Translations under genes and position numbers: made by a program
The notes under the pieces: model-generated
Database searches by the model: none
Seen by the model: the letters and a program-made list of their open reading frames with translations, nothing else
What the model was told of the DNA's origin: nothing
Assembly: GCA_001045525.1 (NCBI GenBank)
Contig: LDWW01000028.1
Span: 1 to 48,265 of the forward strand
Length of the DNA stretch: 48,265 nucleotides
Reading direction: 5' to 3'
Source: Chitinispirillum alkaliphilum
GTDB taxonomy: Bacteria > Fibrobacterota > Chitinivibrionia > Chitinivibrionales > Chitinispirillaceae
Shown: positions 41,256 through 48,265 of the stretch, piece after piece
Position numbering within the stretch: the first letter of the stretch is position 1
Layout: every line of letters starts with the position of its first letter

Positions 41256-43730
41256 CTAATTTAAATAGGAAGGACTGATGTTCTTCTTTTTCAATCCAAG
41301 CGAATTATACACAACATTCAAAGAACTCATCGACATTGCCGCAACACCGATCATGGGATGAAGAAGCCCCAGCATTGCTATAGGAATAGCGACAGAGTTA
41401 TAAAGCCAGGCATAAAAAAAGTTCTGCTTTATCTTTCTGAACGTTTCATTGGAAAGTTTGATTGCAGAGATAATAGAGCCAAGCTCCCCCCTGACCAAAG
41501 TTACGTCTGCCGCTTCAATGGCGATATCAGTCCCGGTTCCAATGGCGATACCAACATTAGCCTGTTTCAAAGCCGGAGCATCGTTTATACCATCTCCAAC
41601 CATTGCTACCATACCAAACTCCTTTTGAAGCCTCTGGATCTCATCCACTTTCCCTTCAGGCAAAACCCCGGCTATAACGTGGCTGATTCCCACTTTTCTG
41701 GCGATGGCAGATGCTGTTCTTTCATTATCCCCTGTTATCATGGCAGTGCGAATACCCATCCGCTCAAGCTCCCCGATTGAGTTCACCGACTCCTCTTTTA
41801 TTGTATCAGCCACAGCGATTATACCGAAGACCTCTCCCTCGACAGCAATAATCATTGCAGTTTTGGCCTGATCCTCCAATTCCTGCAACTCTTTATTCAG
41901 ATAAGCGCAATTCACCCCATTATCATCCATCAATTTTGAGTTTCCTACCAGAACGTTTCTGCCATTCACTATCCCCTCGACGCCCTTACCGGAAACGGAT
42001 CTGAATTCCTTCACCTCTCCGGGATGTAGTTTTCTCTCCCTGGCAGCTTCTGTAATAGCGAATGAAAGTGGATGTTCAGAGCCATGCTCCACACTTGCGG
42101 CATAATAGAGAATCTCCTCTGAAGTTTTATTTTCAGATACAACATCCGTCAATTCTGGTTTGCCTTTGGTGATAGTTCCCGTTTTATCGAATGCAATGCA
42201 TTTGATGCCCCGCAAGGTCTGTACAGCTTCTCCATTTCTGATTAATATTCCCCTTTCTGCTCCCATTCCACTTCCAACCATCAGTGCAGTAGGAGTACCG
42301 AGTCCAAGAGCACACGGGCAGGCAATTACAAGCACAGCAGTAGCTGTAATGAAGGAGAGTGTCCAAACAGATAAATCCGGATTCACCCAAGGTAGAAACT
42401 GAGCGCCCCATTCGATTATTGCCAAATGAAAGCCGGGAAAAATGTTGAACGAAATGAACGTAAGGGCTGTCAGTGCAAGTATCGCAGGGACAAAATACCC
42501 GGTGACCCTGTCAGCAAACTCCTGGATCGGAACTTTGGATCCCTGGCACTGTTCAACCATTTTTATCACCTGTGAAAGGAATGTGTCACTTCCCACCTTT
42601 GACACCTTCACTTTTAACAAGCCCTGTTTGTTGATGGTAGCACCGATTACCTCATCCCCTTTTCCTCTTTTAACCGGCATAGATTCTCCGGTCGCCATTG
42701 ATTCATCAATTAAAGATGAGCCATCAGTGACTATGCCGTCAGTAGGGATTTTTTCTCCCGGCCGAACTATCATCACCTGACCGACTCTCAATTCGGCGAC
42801 CGGAACCTCCTGCTCCACCCCATCATCAATAACTCTGGCCGTCTTGGCACCCATCTGCACCAACTTTCTTATCGCATGTGAAGCTTTTCCTTTTGCTCTC
42901 GTTTCTAGGTATTTGCCTATGAGATGAAAAGTCATTATGGTGGTGGCCATTTCTATAAAGGTCTGAACTGGAAAGAAAAAACCAAGCAGTCCAAGAAGAT
43001 ATGGTGGTGCCGATCCCATTGAGACAAGTACATCCATGTTCGGACGTTTTTTGATTATTGCTCCCAATGCTGCCTTATGTACATGAATTCCATTCAAAAA
43101 AATAACAGGAAATCCTATGACCGCTGTAAAAAGCAGATACCCGGGTATCCTTCCCACAAACATGTGTACCATCATCAGACTCATCATGACCGAAGAGAGA
43201 ATCGCTGAAATCACCATCCTATTCTTCGCAACCAAAACCCCGGAGTCTTGGCGTTCTTCCTGCTGTGTGGTTTCCTCAACCCTGTAGCCGGCTTTTTTTA
43301 CGATCTTCTGAAGGTGGGCGACTCCGATAATATCTGGCTGATATACAATTAAGGCGGTTTCTGCAGCGAAATTAACTGTTGCACTGTCTACACCATCCGT
43401 TTCACTTAACATTTTTTCCAGATTAGCAGCGCAACTGCTGCAGCTCATGCCTGCGATCTTTAGAGATATAGTGTTCTCTGTGCTTTCAGTTTGATTTTTC
43501 GCTCCGTAACCGCTCTTTTCTACCTCTTTTATAATTTCTGCAATGTTCACCATTTCCGGATTGAATTTTAGGTATGCCTTCTGTGATGCGAAATTCACAT
43601 TTGCCCGTTTTACACCGTTTAGTTCGGTGAGCGCTTTTTCAAGGTTTAGAGCACAACTCGCACATGACATCCCTTCAATGCTCAAACTTATCTCTTCGCT
43701 AACTTCAGTATTTCTGACTTTTTGCTCCAT
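41256..43730 (-). CDS. copA: Copper-exporting P1B-type ATPase
   Basis: 824 aa from ATG 43730 (MEQKVRNTEV), with SD GGGGGTGG. An alternative ATG at 43766 overlaps the csoR stop (ATGA) and would add 12 residues. Two N-terminal heavy-metal domains with GMSCASC and GMSCSSC, the transmembrane metal site CPCALG, phosphorylation motif DKTGTITKG, HP-type GSEHPLSFAI, and GDGINDAPAL. These features define a Cu(I) exporter. It lies directly after csoR, which should repress it until copper is high. Confidence 0.95.
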   Translation of the reverse strand: MEQKVRNTEVSEEISLSIEGMSCASCALNLEKALTELNGVKRANVNFASQKAYLKFNPEMVNIAEIIKEVEKSGYGAKNQTESTENTISLKIAGMSCSSCAANLEKMLSETDGVDSATVNFAAETALIVYQPDIIGVAHLQKIVKKAGYRVEETTQQEERQDSGVLVAKNRMVISAILSSVMMSLMMVHMFVGRIPGYLLFTAVIGFPVIFLNGIHVHKAALGAIIKKRPNMDVLVSMGSAPPYLLGLLGFFFPVQTFIEMATTIMTFHLIGKYLETRAKGKASHAIRKLVQMGAKTARVIDDGVEQEVPVAELRVGQVMIVRPGEKIPTDGIVTDGSSLIDESMATGESMPVKRGKGDEVIGATINKQGLLKVKVSKVGSDTFLSQVIKMVEQCQGSKVPIQEFADRVTGYFVPAILALTALTFISFNIFPGFHLAIIEWGAQFLPWVNPDLSVWTLSFITATAVLVIACPCALGLGTPTALMVGSGMGAERGILIRNGEAVQTLRGIKCIAFDKTGTITKGKPELTDVVSENKTSEEILYYAASVEHGSEHPLSFAITEAARERKLHPGEVKEFRSVSGKGVEGIVNGRNVLVGNSKLMDDNGVNCAYLNKELQELEDQAKTAMIIAVEGEVFGIIAVADTIKEESVNSIGELERMGIRTAMITGDNERTASAIARKVGISHVIAGVLPEGKVDEIQRLQKEFGMVAMVGDGINDAPALKQANVGIAIGTGTDIAIEAADVTLVRGELGSIISAIKLSNETFRKIKQNFFYAWLYNSVAIPIAMLGLLHPMIGVAAMSMSSLNVVYNSLGLKKKNISPSYLN

Positions 43731-43762
43731 ATACCACCCCCGTCTTCTAAATCCGCAACACC

Positions 43763-44074
43763 TCATCGTGCCATTCTGCGTATGGTTTTCATCAGCTGAT
43801 CAATTACCTCTGTATCCCCTTCACGGATTTGCTCCACAACGCAACTTTTGATATGATACTCGATAAGTAATCCACTCACACCACTCAGAGCCGATTGAAT
43901 AGAGGCCAGCTGATTTAAAACATCGTCACAGTATGTATCTGTTTCGATCATTCTTTTAGCTCCACGAATCTGCCCTTCAATTCTGTTTAACCTGGAGGTC
44001 AGATTTTTTTTGGATAAATCAGAATGGTGAGCTTTTCTATCCTGAAATTTATCCTCTTTTTTACCAGGACTCAT
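43763..44074 (-). CDS. csoR: CsoR-family copper-sensing repressor
   Basis: 103 aa, all-helical DUF156 fold. Cys49 (DTYCDD), His74 and Cys78 (EYHIKSC) form the Cu(I) site Cys-His-Cys of CsoR. Residues 20-45 (SRLNRIEGQIRGAKRMI) form the DNA-contacting helix. It releases DNA on binding Cu(I). Its stop overlaps the possible upstream copA start by 4 bp, so the two form a coupled operon. Start ATG at 44074; SD AGGTGG. Confidence 0.93.
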   Translation of the reverse strand: MSPGKKEDKFQDRKAHHSDLSKKNLTSRLNRIEGQIRGAKRMIETDTYCDDVLNQLASIQSALSGVSGLLIEYHIKSCVVEQIREGDTEVIDQLMKTIRRMAR

Positions 44075-44106
44075 TTTACCACCTCGCTTGGTTTACCAGA
44101 TATTTA

Positions 44107-44128
44107 TACCATACCCCCCTACCCTATA
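44107..44128 (-). promoter_or_regulatory. Candidate CsoR operator
   Basis: On the minus strand TATAGGGTAGGGGGGTATGG lies about 33-54 bp upstream of csoR, next to TATATA sequence usable as -10. The GGGGTATGG half matches the G-rich half of known CsoR sites; the other half (ATAGGGTA rather than ATACCCTA) is not an inverted copy. A candidate only. Confidence 0.4.
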
Positions 44129-44233
44129 TATACGATTATACAGCCAGATTTGTCAAATCTCTCTGCATTTTTTCAATTTAAATTATCAGATTAGGCTTCT
44201 GAAGCCGGGAACACAACAAAAAAGGGGATTGTA

Positions 44234-45415
44234 TTATTTGCCGGGCCGGAGACATTTACTTCTAATATAATCCTCCATCAGTTCGAGAATGGGGATATTG
44301 GTTTTTTCTGAAAGCTCTGCCAATGATCTGTATTCAGGTTTACTGAATTGGTAGTCTCCGATAGTGCAGATTTTCTCCTCAACGACATTGTCCCCAAGAG
44401 ATGCTTTAGAACTCCCCCTCTCTGCGCACACTCTTTTGACAAGCTGATATCTTACTCCCAATGTTCTTGTGTTTACCATTAAATACCGGACAAGAGCTTC
44501 ACGCTCCTTAGGTCTGCACAGAAATGAGAGTCTGTAACCGGGTCTGCCCTTTTTCATATGTAGCGGAATCCATACAAGATCAAGTACCCCCATCTCCCTT
44601 AGGCTGGCACCAACATGTCCCATAATCTCACCACTGATATGGTCCATATCAGTAACCACCTCACATACCACATCAACAGCCTCTCCCGATTTATCCTCTC
44701 TCCCCACCATGAAACATCTGATTATATTGGGAATATTATCAAACACCTTATCACCACAGCCATACCCCCTGGCTTCAATTATCCCATCAATCCCCCCCAA
44801 TGCCTGAGTCCCTAATGCTGTAAGCAAACCTGCTCCTGTGGGGGTAAGTATTTCAGCTGGAATATCCAAGGTCCGAACTGCGTGTCCCAAAATCATTTCT
44901 GCAGTAGCAGGAACTGGAACAGGCATAATTCCGTGCTCGGTATGTACAGATCCATATCCAACAGTAAACTGGGAAAAATGTATATCAGAGACTCCAAGGT
45001 ATTCAAGGCAGAGGTTAACACCAAGGATATCTATTATGGTATCAACTGCTCCTATCTCATGAAAGTGCACCTTTTCCTTTTCCACACCATGTACTCTGGC
45101 TTCAGCTTCGGCTATTTTTTCCAGTACCTTTGCACACCTCTGTACAGTGTCTATGTGATACCCGCCGTTTTGGATAATGTCCATGATCTGATGAATATGG
45201 CGGTATACATTTTGTTTTTCCCAGGCGAGTTTGAGGTGTGAAGCCATTATCCCCTGCCGCTTTACTCTTTCTACATCAATCCGTATTCCCAAACTTCCGA
45301 TTCTGTTGAAATTCTCCTGGAGGTATTCTACAGGAACACCAATATCAATCAAGGCTGCCAGTATCATATCCCCGCTGGCTCCGCAAGCCAAATCAAAATA
45401 AAGAGACTTTTTCAT
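44234..45415 (-). CDS. larC: Nickel-pincer cofactor biosynthesis protein LarC
   Basis: 393 aa, full-length (DUF111/TIGR00299 family). Starts YFDLACGASGDMILAALIDIG; has HFHEIGAVDTIIDILG, ILTPTGAGLLTALG and GCGDKVFDNIPNI. LarC inserts nickel to finish the pincer cofactor of lactate racemase (LarA). In lactobacilli the two halves need a frameshift; here they are one uninterrupted frame. No larA, larB or larE lies in the window, so it may serve a distant LarA-like enzyme. Start ATG 45415; no clear SD. Divergent from rsgA. Confidence 0.9.
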   Translation of the reverse strand: MKKSLYFDLACGASGDMILAALIDIGVPVEYLQENFNRIGSLGIRIDVERVKRQGIMASHLKLAWEKQNVYRHIHQIMDIIQNGGYHIDTVQRCAKVLEKIAEAEARVHGVEKEKVHFHEIGAVDTIIDILGVNLCLEYLGVSDIHFSQFTVGYGSVHTEHGIMPVPVPATAEMILGHAVRTLDIPAEILTPTGAGLLTALGTQALGGIDGIIEARGYGCGDKVFDNIPNIIRCFMVGREDKSGEAVDVVCEVVTDMDHISGEIMGHVGASLREMGVLDLVWIPLHMKKGRPGYRLSFLCRPKEREALVRYLMVNTRTLGVRYQLVKRVCAERGSSKASLGDNVVEEKICTIGDYQFSKPEYRSLAELSEKTNIPILELMEDYIRSKCLRPGK

Positions 45416-45488
45416 AAATTTTACCTGTTTTAGATCGGAATAATAATGTAAATTTTAGCATATAAACTAAAACCTGCTCGATTAGAAG

Positions 45489-46415
45489 ATGACAAGAAAA
45501 AAAAATCAAACATTCCCAACACTTTCCGGCAGAGTTGTAGAAGAGCAGAAGAACTTCTACCTTGTAGATACTTCAGAAGGCACAGTGCGCTGCAGTATCC
45601 GCGGAATACTCAAAAAGAAGAAGATAAGAGTCTGCACAGGAGATCTGGTAACCATAGAAGTGATTAATCCAGATATTCCCGAAGGAGTTATAAAAGAGGT
45701 CAGAAAACGCCTCAACCATCTTCCCCGGCCACCGCTGGCAAATATTGAACAGATATTTTTTATCAACAGTTTTAAAATGCCCTCACTTGACCTTGAGACC
45801 ATAGATCGTTTTCTCTTTTCTGCATCTGTATACGGAATAGATTCAGTACTGGTATTCAATAAATCAGACCTTATGAGTGATGAAGAGATGAGGGGTCTTG
45901 AAAAGATCTGTCGGTTCTACGATTCAGCGGGTTACAGAACGCTCTATACATCCGCTAAAACCCGAAGGGGAATAGAAGAGCTCACTGCCCTGTGCCATAA
46001 CAGTTTATCCGCCTTTGCAGGGCTTTCCGGCGTTGGTAAATCATCACTGATGTCCATACTTGTACCAGAGCGGACATTCAGAACCGGAGAGGTATCCGGA
46101 AACCGCGGAAGAGGTACGCACACAACTACACATATCTCACTTGTACCGATAACAATTGGAGGCTACATTGCGGACACTCCGGGCATATCCTTCGTTAATA
46201 TCCCCCGGGTAGATGAGAATGAGACCCCGTTTTTCTTCCCAGAACTCGAATCAAGAGTAGGCAGCTGCAGGTTTAATGACTGCAAACACGATGAAGAGCC
46301 GGGGTGTTATATCCGTGAGCTGGTTGAAAAGGGGGAAATAGCAAGCTGGCGACACAAGCATTACCTCAAGATAAGAAACGAAATGGAACAGCTGAACAAA
46401 AAACGGTTCAATTGA
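45489..46415 (+). CDS. rsgA: Ribosome small-subunit-dependent GTPase A
   Basis: 308 aa. N-terminal OB domain (about 1-80), then the circularly permuted GTPase: NKSDLMS (G4), GLSGVGKSSLMSIL (G1, P-loop), and ADTPGISF (G3). The C-terminal zinc finger has CRFNDCKHDEEPGC. It helps 30S maturation by checking the decoding centre. Start ATG 45489; upstream region AT-rich with weak SD. Ends 9 bp from the convergent S41 gene. Confidence 0.95.
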   Translation: MTRKKNQTFPTLSGRVVEEQKNFYLVDTSEGTVRCSIRGILKKKKIRVCTGDLVTIEVINPDIPEGVIKEVRKRLNHLPRPPLANIEQIFFINSFKMPSLDLETIDRFLFSASVYGIDSVLVFNKSDLMSDEEMRGLEKICRFYDSAGYRTLYTSAKTRRGIEELTALCHNSLSAFAGLSGVGKSSLMSILVPERTFRTGEVSGNRGRGTHTTTHISLVPITIGGYIADTPGISFVNIPRVDENETPFFFPELESRVGSCRFNDCKHDEEPGCYIRELVEKGEIASWRHKHYLKIRNEMEQLNKKRFN

Positions 46416-46424
46416 GTGGTCTTT

Positions 46425-47693
46425 TCAATATCCACTCCCGATTTCAAAAGCTGCCGGGGGCTTGTCAGCCTGAGAGATTTGCGCCCGTAACAACTCTAAA
46501 CTTGTCAAGTCACTGAGATTTCGTTTACTTAAAGCCTTGTTTTCAAAATACTCCAGAGCCCAATTTAAAACATCCTCTTCAATATAGTAATCTGGTTTTA
46601 TCCCCAAAGAGTTGTCGTAATCTTCCCCAGTAACAGGAATAAACCTCATTCTGGTAACCATGGCGATACTGGTGTCTGGGCCAAACAGGAGAGCCTGCCC
46701 TCTGGCTTTACCATAGGTTGGTATCCCCATTGAGACCGATTCTACTTCAGCATTCTTTAAAGCTAAAATAAGAAGTTCAGATGCACTGGCTGTAACAGTA
46801 TCTTGTAGAATACACACTCTCTTTGGTAGGTTTCCCCCCTGAGATGTTGTTTTCCATTCGTATTCAAAAGTGGTAAATTCATTGTGCTTTTCAACATAAT
46901 CTCTCTCCATGCGTTTAGCAATGATTGTCCCGGAGGGGACCAGTTCAGAAATAATCTTTTCACACTGAGACAGCTCCCCTCCCCTGTTACCGCGCAAATC
47001 CAAGATAAGGTTTTCTGCCCACGACACCTCTTCTAAAGCCTTTCTGAATTCAGCAGCAGACCCACCTTTCTCAATTGTATTTGAATAGAAGGCGGTAAGG
47101 AGTATATAAGCAGTGTTTTCAGTAAGAGAGTCTACGAATACCGATGGACTAAGATAGGAAGCCATAACCACACTCAGTGTTAATAGCTCGACTTCGCGTT
47201 TGACAGTCAACACAACCGACTCACCTTTTTTCCCCCTCATGCGTTTGTTTACCTCTTCGAGACTGTAGTTTTCAATGCAAGAACCATTGATACTCACAAT
47301 CGTATCCTTTTTTTTTAACCCGGCCATGTGCGCCGGCGAATTTTTGAATACCTCTCTGATAATGAAACCGGTTTCCACCGAATCAATCAAAACACCTACG
47401 CCTGCAGTTTCTGTTGAAAGCTGCCTGAGAAGAATTCTTGCATAAAAGGGTGGATAATAATGGGTGAAAGGCTCGTTAATGCTTGCAAAGAGTTCAGTGG
47501 GGTTCTGGTATGCATAGAAGTTATCAGGCAGTTTTTCCCTAAAGAGAAATAACCCATGCAAAGCATAAACAGAGAAGAGGTATTGTTCTGAATGCCTTTT
47601 TTTTTCAAGCCCTAAGTCCAAGTCCACACATTGAAACACAGCGGCAAAGCAGCTTAGGATAAGCAGAGCCGAGAATATATAGTTTTTTTTCAT
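46425..47693 (-). CDS. S41-family (C-terminal processing) peptidase, exported
   Basis: 422 aa from ATG 47693 (MKKNYIFSALLILSCFAAVFQC), chosen because SD AAGGATACC and a lipoprotein-type signal peptide begin there; the open frame extends a further 38 codons upstream. A PDZ domain (SVETGFIIREVFKNSPAHMAGLKK) precedes the S41 serine peptidase, with the catalytic Ser in TVTASASE and Lys in PTYGKARG. It probably degrades or processes periplasmic or outer-membrane proteins. Convergent with rsgA. Confidence 0.88.
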   Translation of the reverse strand: MKKNYIFSALLILSCFAAVFQCVDLDLGLEKKRHSEQYLFSVYALHGLFLFREKLPDNFYAYQNPTELFASINEPFTHYYPPFYARILLRQLSTETAGVGVLIDSVETGFIIREVFKNSPAHMAGLKKKDTIVSINGSCIENYSLEEVNKRMRGKKGESVVLTVKREVELLTLSVVMASYLSPSVFVDSLTENTAYILLTAFYSNTIEKGGSAAEFRKALEEVSWAENLILDLRGNRGGELSQCEKIISELVPSGTIIAKRMERDYVEKHNEFTTFEYEWKTTSQGGNLPKRVCILQDTVTASASELLILALKNAEVESVSMGIPTYGKARGQALLFGPDTSIAMVTRMRFIPVTGEDYDNSLGIKPDYYIEEDVLNWALEYFENKALSKRNLSDLTSLELLRAQISQADKPPAAFEIGSGY

Positions 47694-47725
47694 GATTGGT
47701 ATCCTTGTGTTTGTAGCAATATACA

Positions 47726-47742
47726 TGGGGACGGAGTTGTTT
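47726..47742 (+). repeat. 17-bp direct repeat, copy 1
   Basis: TGGGGACGGAGTTGTTT, identical to the sequence at 47900. Same orientation. It lies between the S41 gene and the RAYT fragment; a REP-associated element is likely. I recall similar G-rich sequences next to such transposases, but have not verified it. Confidence 0.7.
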
Positions 47743-47763
47743 TGCAGATTAAAAGAAATTGTC

Positions 47764-47784
47764 GGGTAGATCTGTAGTCTACCC
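47764..47784. repeat. Hairpin between the repeats
   Basis: GGGTAGA (47764-47770) and TCTACCC (47778-47784) are perfect complements with a 7-nt loop, 21 bp after repeat copy 1. Might be the palindromic part of a REP-type element. Confidence 0.55.
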
Positions 47785-47899
47785 ATCACCACCTGCGCTG
47801 TATTCACAATCGTTCTAATTATTCAGCTTTGGTGATATTCCAAGACGTGATTAAGAGATTCCGTGCAATATTTAGCATATATTGAAAAGACGAGAATAG

Positions 47900-47916
47900 T
47901 GGGGACGGAGTTGTTT
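47900..47916 (+). repeat. 17-bp direct repeat, copy 2
   Basis: Second exact copy of TGGGGACGGAGTTGTTT, 174 bp after copy 1, same orientation, 126 bp before the end of the RAYT fragment. Confidence 0.7.
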
Positions 47917-48042
47917 ATCCAATAAATTCATTAAAAAGAAGATTTCTGTAAAAACACCCTATTCTCTGAAAGGTAGAATTCTTAATTGAAATTTCAGGGG
48001 GAAAATAAAGCCATTCAAAAATTAACCGAACCTATTTAAGAT

Positions 48043-48265
48043 CTATGGTATAATTTTCATTAACCTGGTTACGGAGCTTGCATTGATCATCAAGAATTCT
48101 GCAGTTTTAACAACCGTGTAACCATATTTTTCTACTGCATCTCTGCAAAACTGTGCGCGGGTTTCTGAAATCACACACTTTTTACCTTTTTTCATAATGA
48201 TTTCTGGCGGGATCTGCTTCTTTTGGCAGATTGATTTTAGAAGGTCTGGCAATTCAGGGCGATTT
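48043..48265 (-). CDS. REP-associated tyrosine transposase-like, C-terminal end (cut by window edge)
   Basis: About 74 aa visible; the frame stays open to the right edge, so the gene is partial here. RAQFCRDAVEKYGYTVVKTAEFLMINASSVTRLMK matches the C-terminal helix-turn-helix of RAYT/Y1-type transposases (a 'ARSLFCYLAVRELG...LARFLGMS...VSRAVRR'-like pattern). The N-terminal HUH domain would lie outside. It is either intact or a remnant. Two 17-bp repeats downstream support REP biology. Confidence 0.55.
   Translation of the reverse strand, partial: NRPELPDLLKSICQKKQIPPEIIMKKGKKCVISETRAQFCRDAVEKYGYTVVKTAEFLMINASSVTRLMKIIP

Larger units (their letters stand above)
47694..48042. other. Intergenic region with two 17-bp repeats and a hairpin
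   Basis: No gene. TGGGGACGGAGTTGTTT occurs twice (47726-47742 and 47900-47916). GGGTAGA (47764-47770) pairs with TCTACCC (47778-47784). These are listed separately. The rest is AT-rich. Confidence 0.5.

Overview
The window looks like a chromosomal segment from a Gram-negative, largely anaerobic or fermentative bacterium. It encodes a Rex-controlled [FeFe]-hydrogenase module, several lipoproteins with clear lipoboxes, a GH57 amylase and a GH15 glucan hydrolase, and many c-di-GMP/cAMP-type signalling proteins. There is no rRNA, no tRNA, no phage and no complete insertion sequence. A Fibrobacterota (Chitinispirillum-like) or similar environmental lineage is my guess from gene content only and is not proven.

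Layout. 1-349: a tandem array of about 42-bp units. 399-5496: a TrkA-C membrane protein, a small two-helix membrane protein, a GH57 amylase, and a hairpin-rich non-coding stretch of about 0.7 kb. 5260-10033: ispE, two NAD(P)-binding dehydrogenase-like proteins, and a PilZ protein overlapping a metallophosphoesterase. 10078-15727: a block resembling a general-stress cluster (triple-BON protein, cation/proton antiporter, GSP39-like SDR, membrane protein, ferritin-like protein). 24164 down to 16072 on the minus strand: a tight gene run containing two paralogues of the Anabaena sensory rhodopsin transducer family (ASRT, Pfam PF07100). They flank an aldonolactone-oxidase-like flavoprotein and are followed by DUF2721, an LLM-class flavin oxidoreductase, a GH15 glucan hydrolase, a PAS histidine kinase and a disulfide reductase-like flavoprotein. 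No rhodopsin gene is present. This is the most likely under-described system in the window.

30060 down to 24494 on the minus strand: rex, a 2Fe-2S ferredoxin, a PAS-containing sensory [FeFe]-hydrogenase (HydS type), a SpoIIE-type phosphatase, a second 2Fe-2S ferredoxin and a group-B-like [FeFe]-hydrogenase. The sensory enzyme has Ala where catalytic hydrogenases carry the proton-relay Cys; the last enzyme keeps both Cys. This suggests an H2/redox sensor that signals through a phosphatase, with Rex giving NADH control.

30834-34392: a 7TM-type adenylate cyclase translationally overlapped by an unusual SGNH hydrolase. 34412-36689: three exported lipoproteins (M48 protease, cupredoxin, glucose/sorbosone dehydrogenase-like). 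37052-41186: cupin, inhibitory-type serpin, orphan CheR, and a CYP152-type peroxygenase P450. 41256-44074: a CsoR-CopA copper efflux operon. 44234-47693: larC, rsgA and an S41 protease. The right edge holds the C-terminal end of a probable REP-associated (RAYT) transposase, with two identical 17-bp repeats nearby.

The genes are ordinary in composition and most sit in short directional runs; I saw no sharp compositional island. Starts were moved inward from the longest reading frame where a Shine-Dalgarno sequence, signal peptide or family N-terminus supported it; this is stated per gene.
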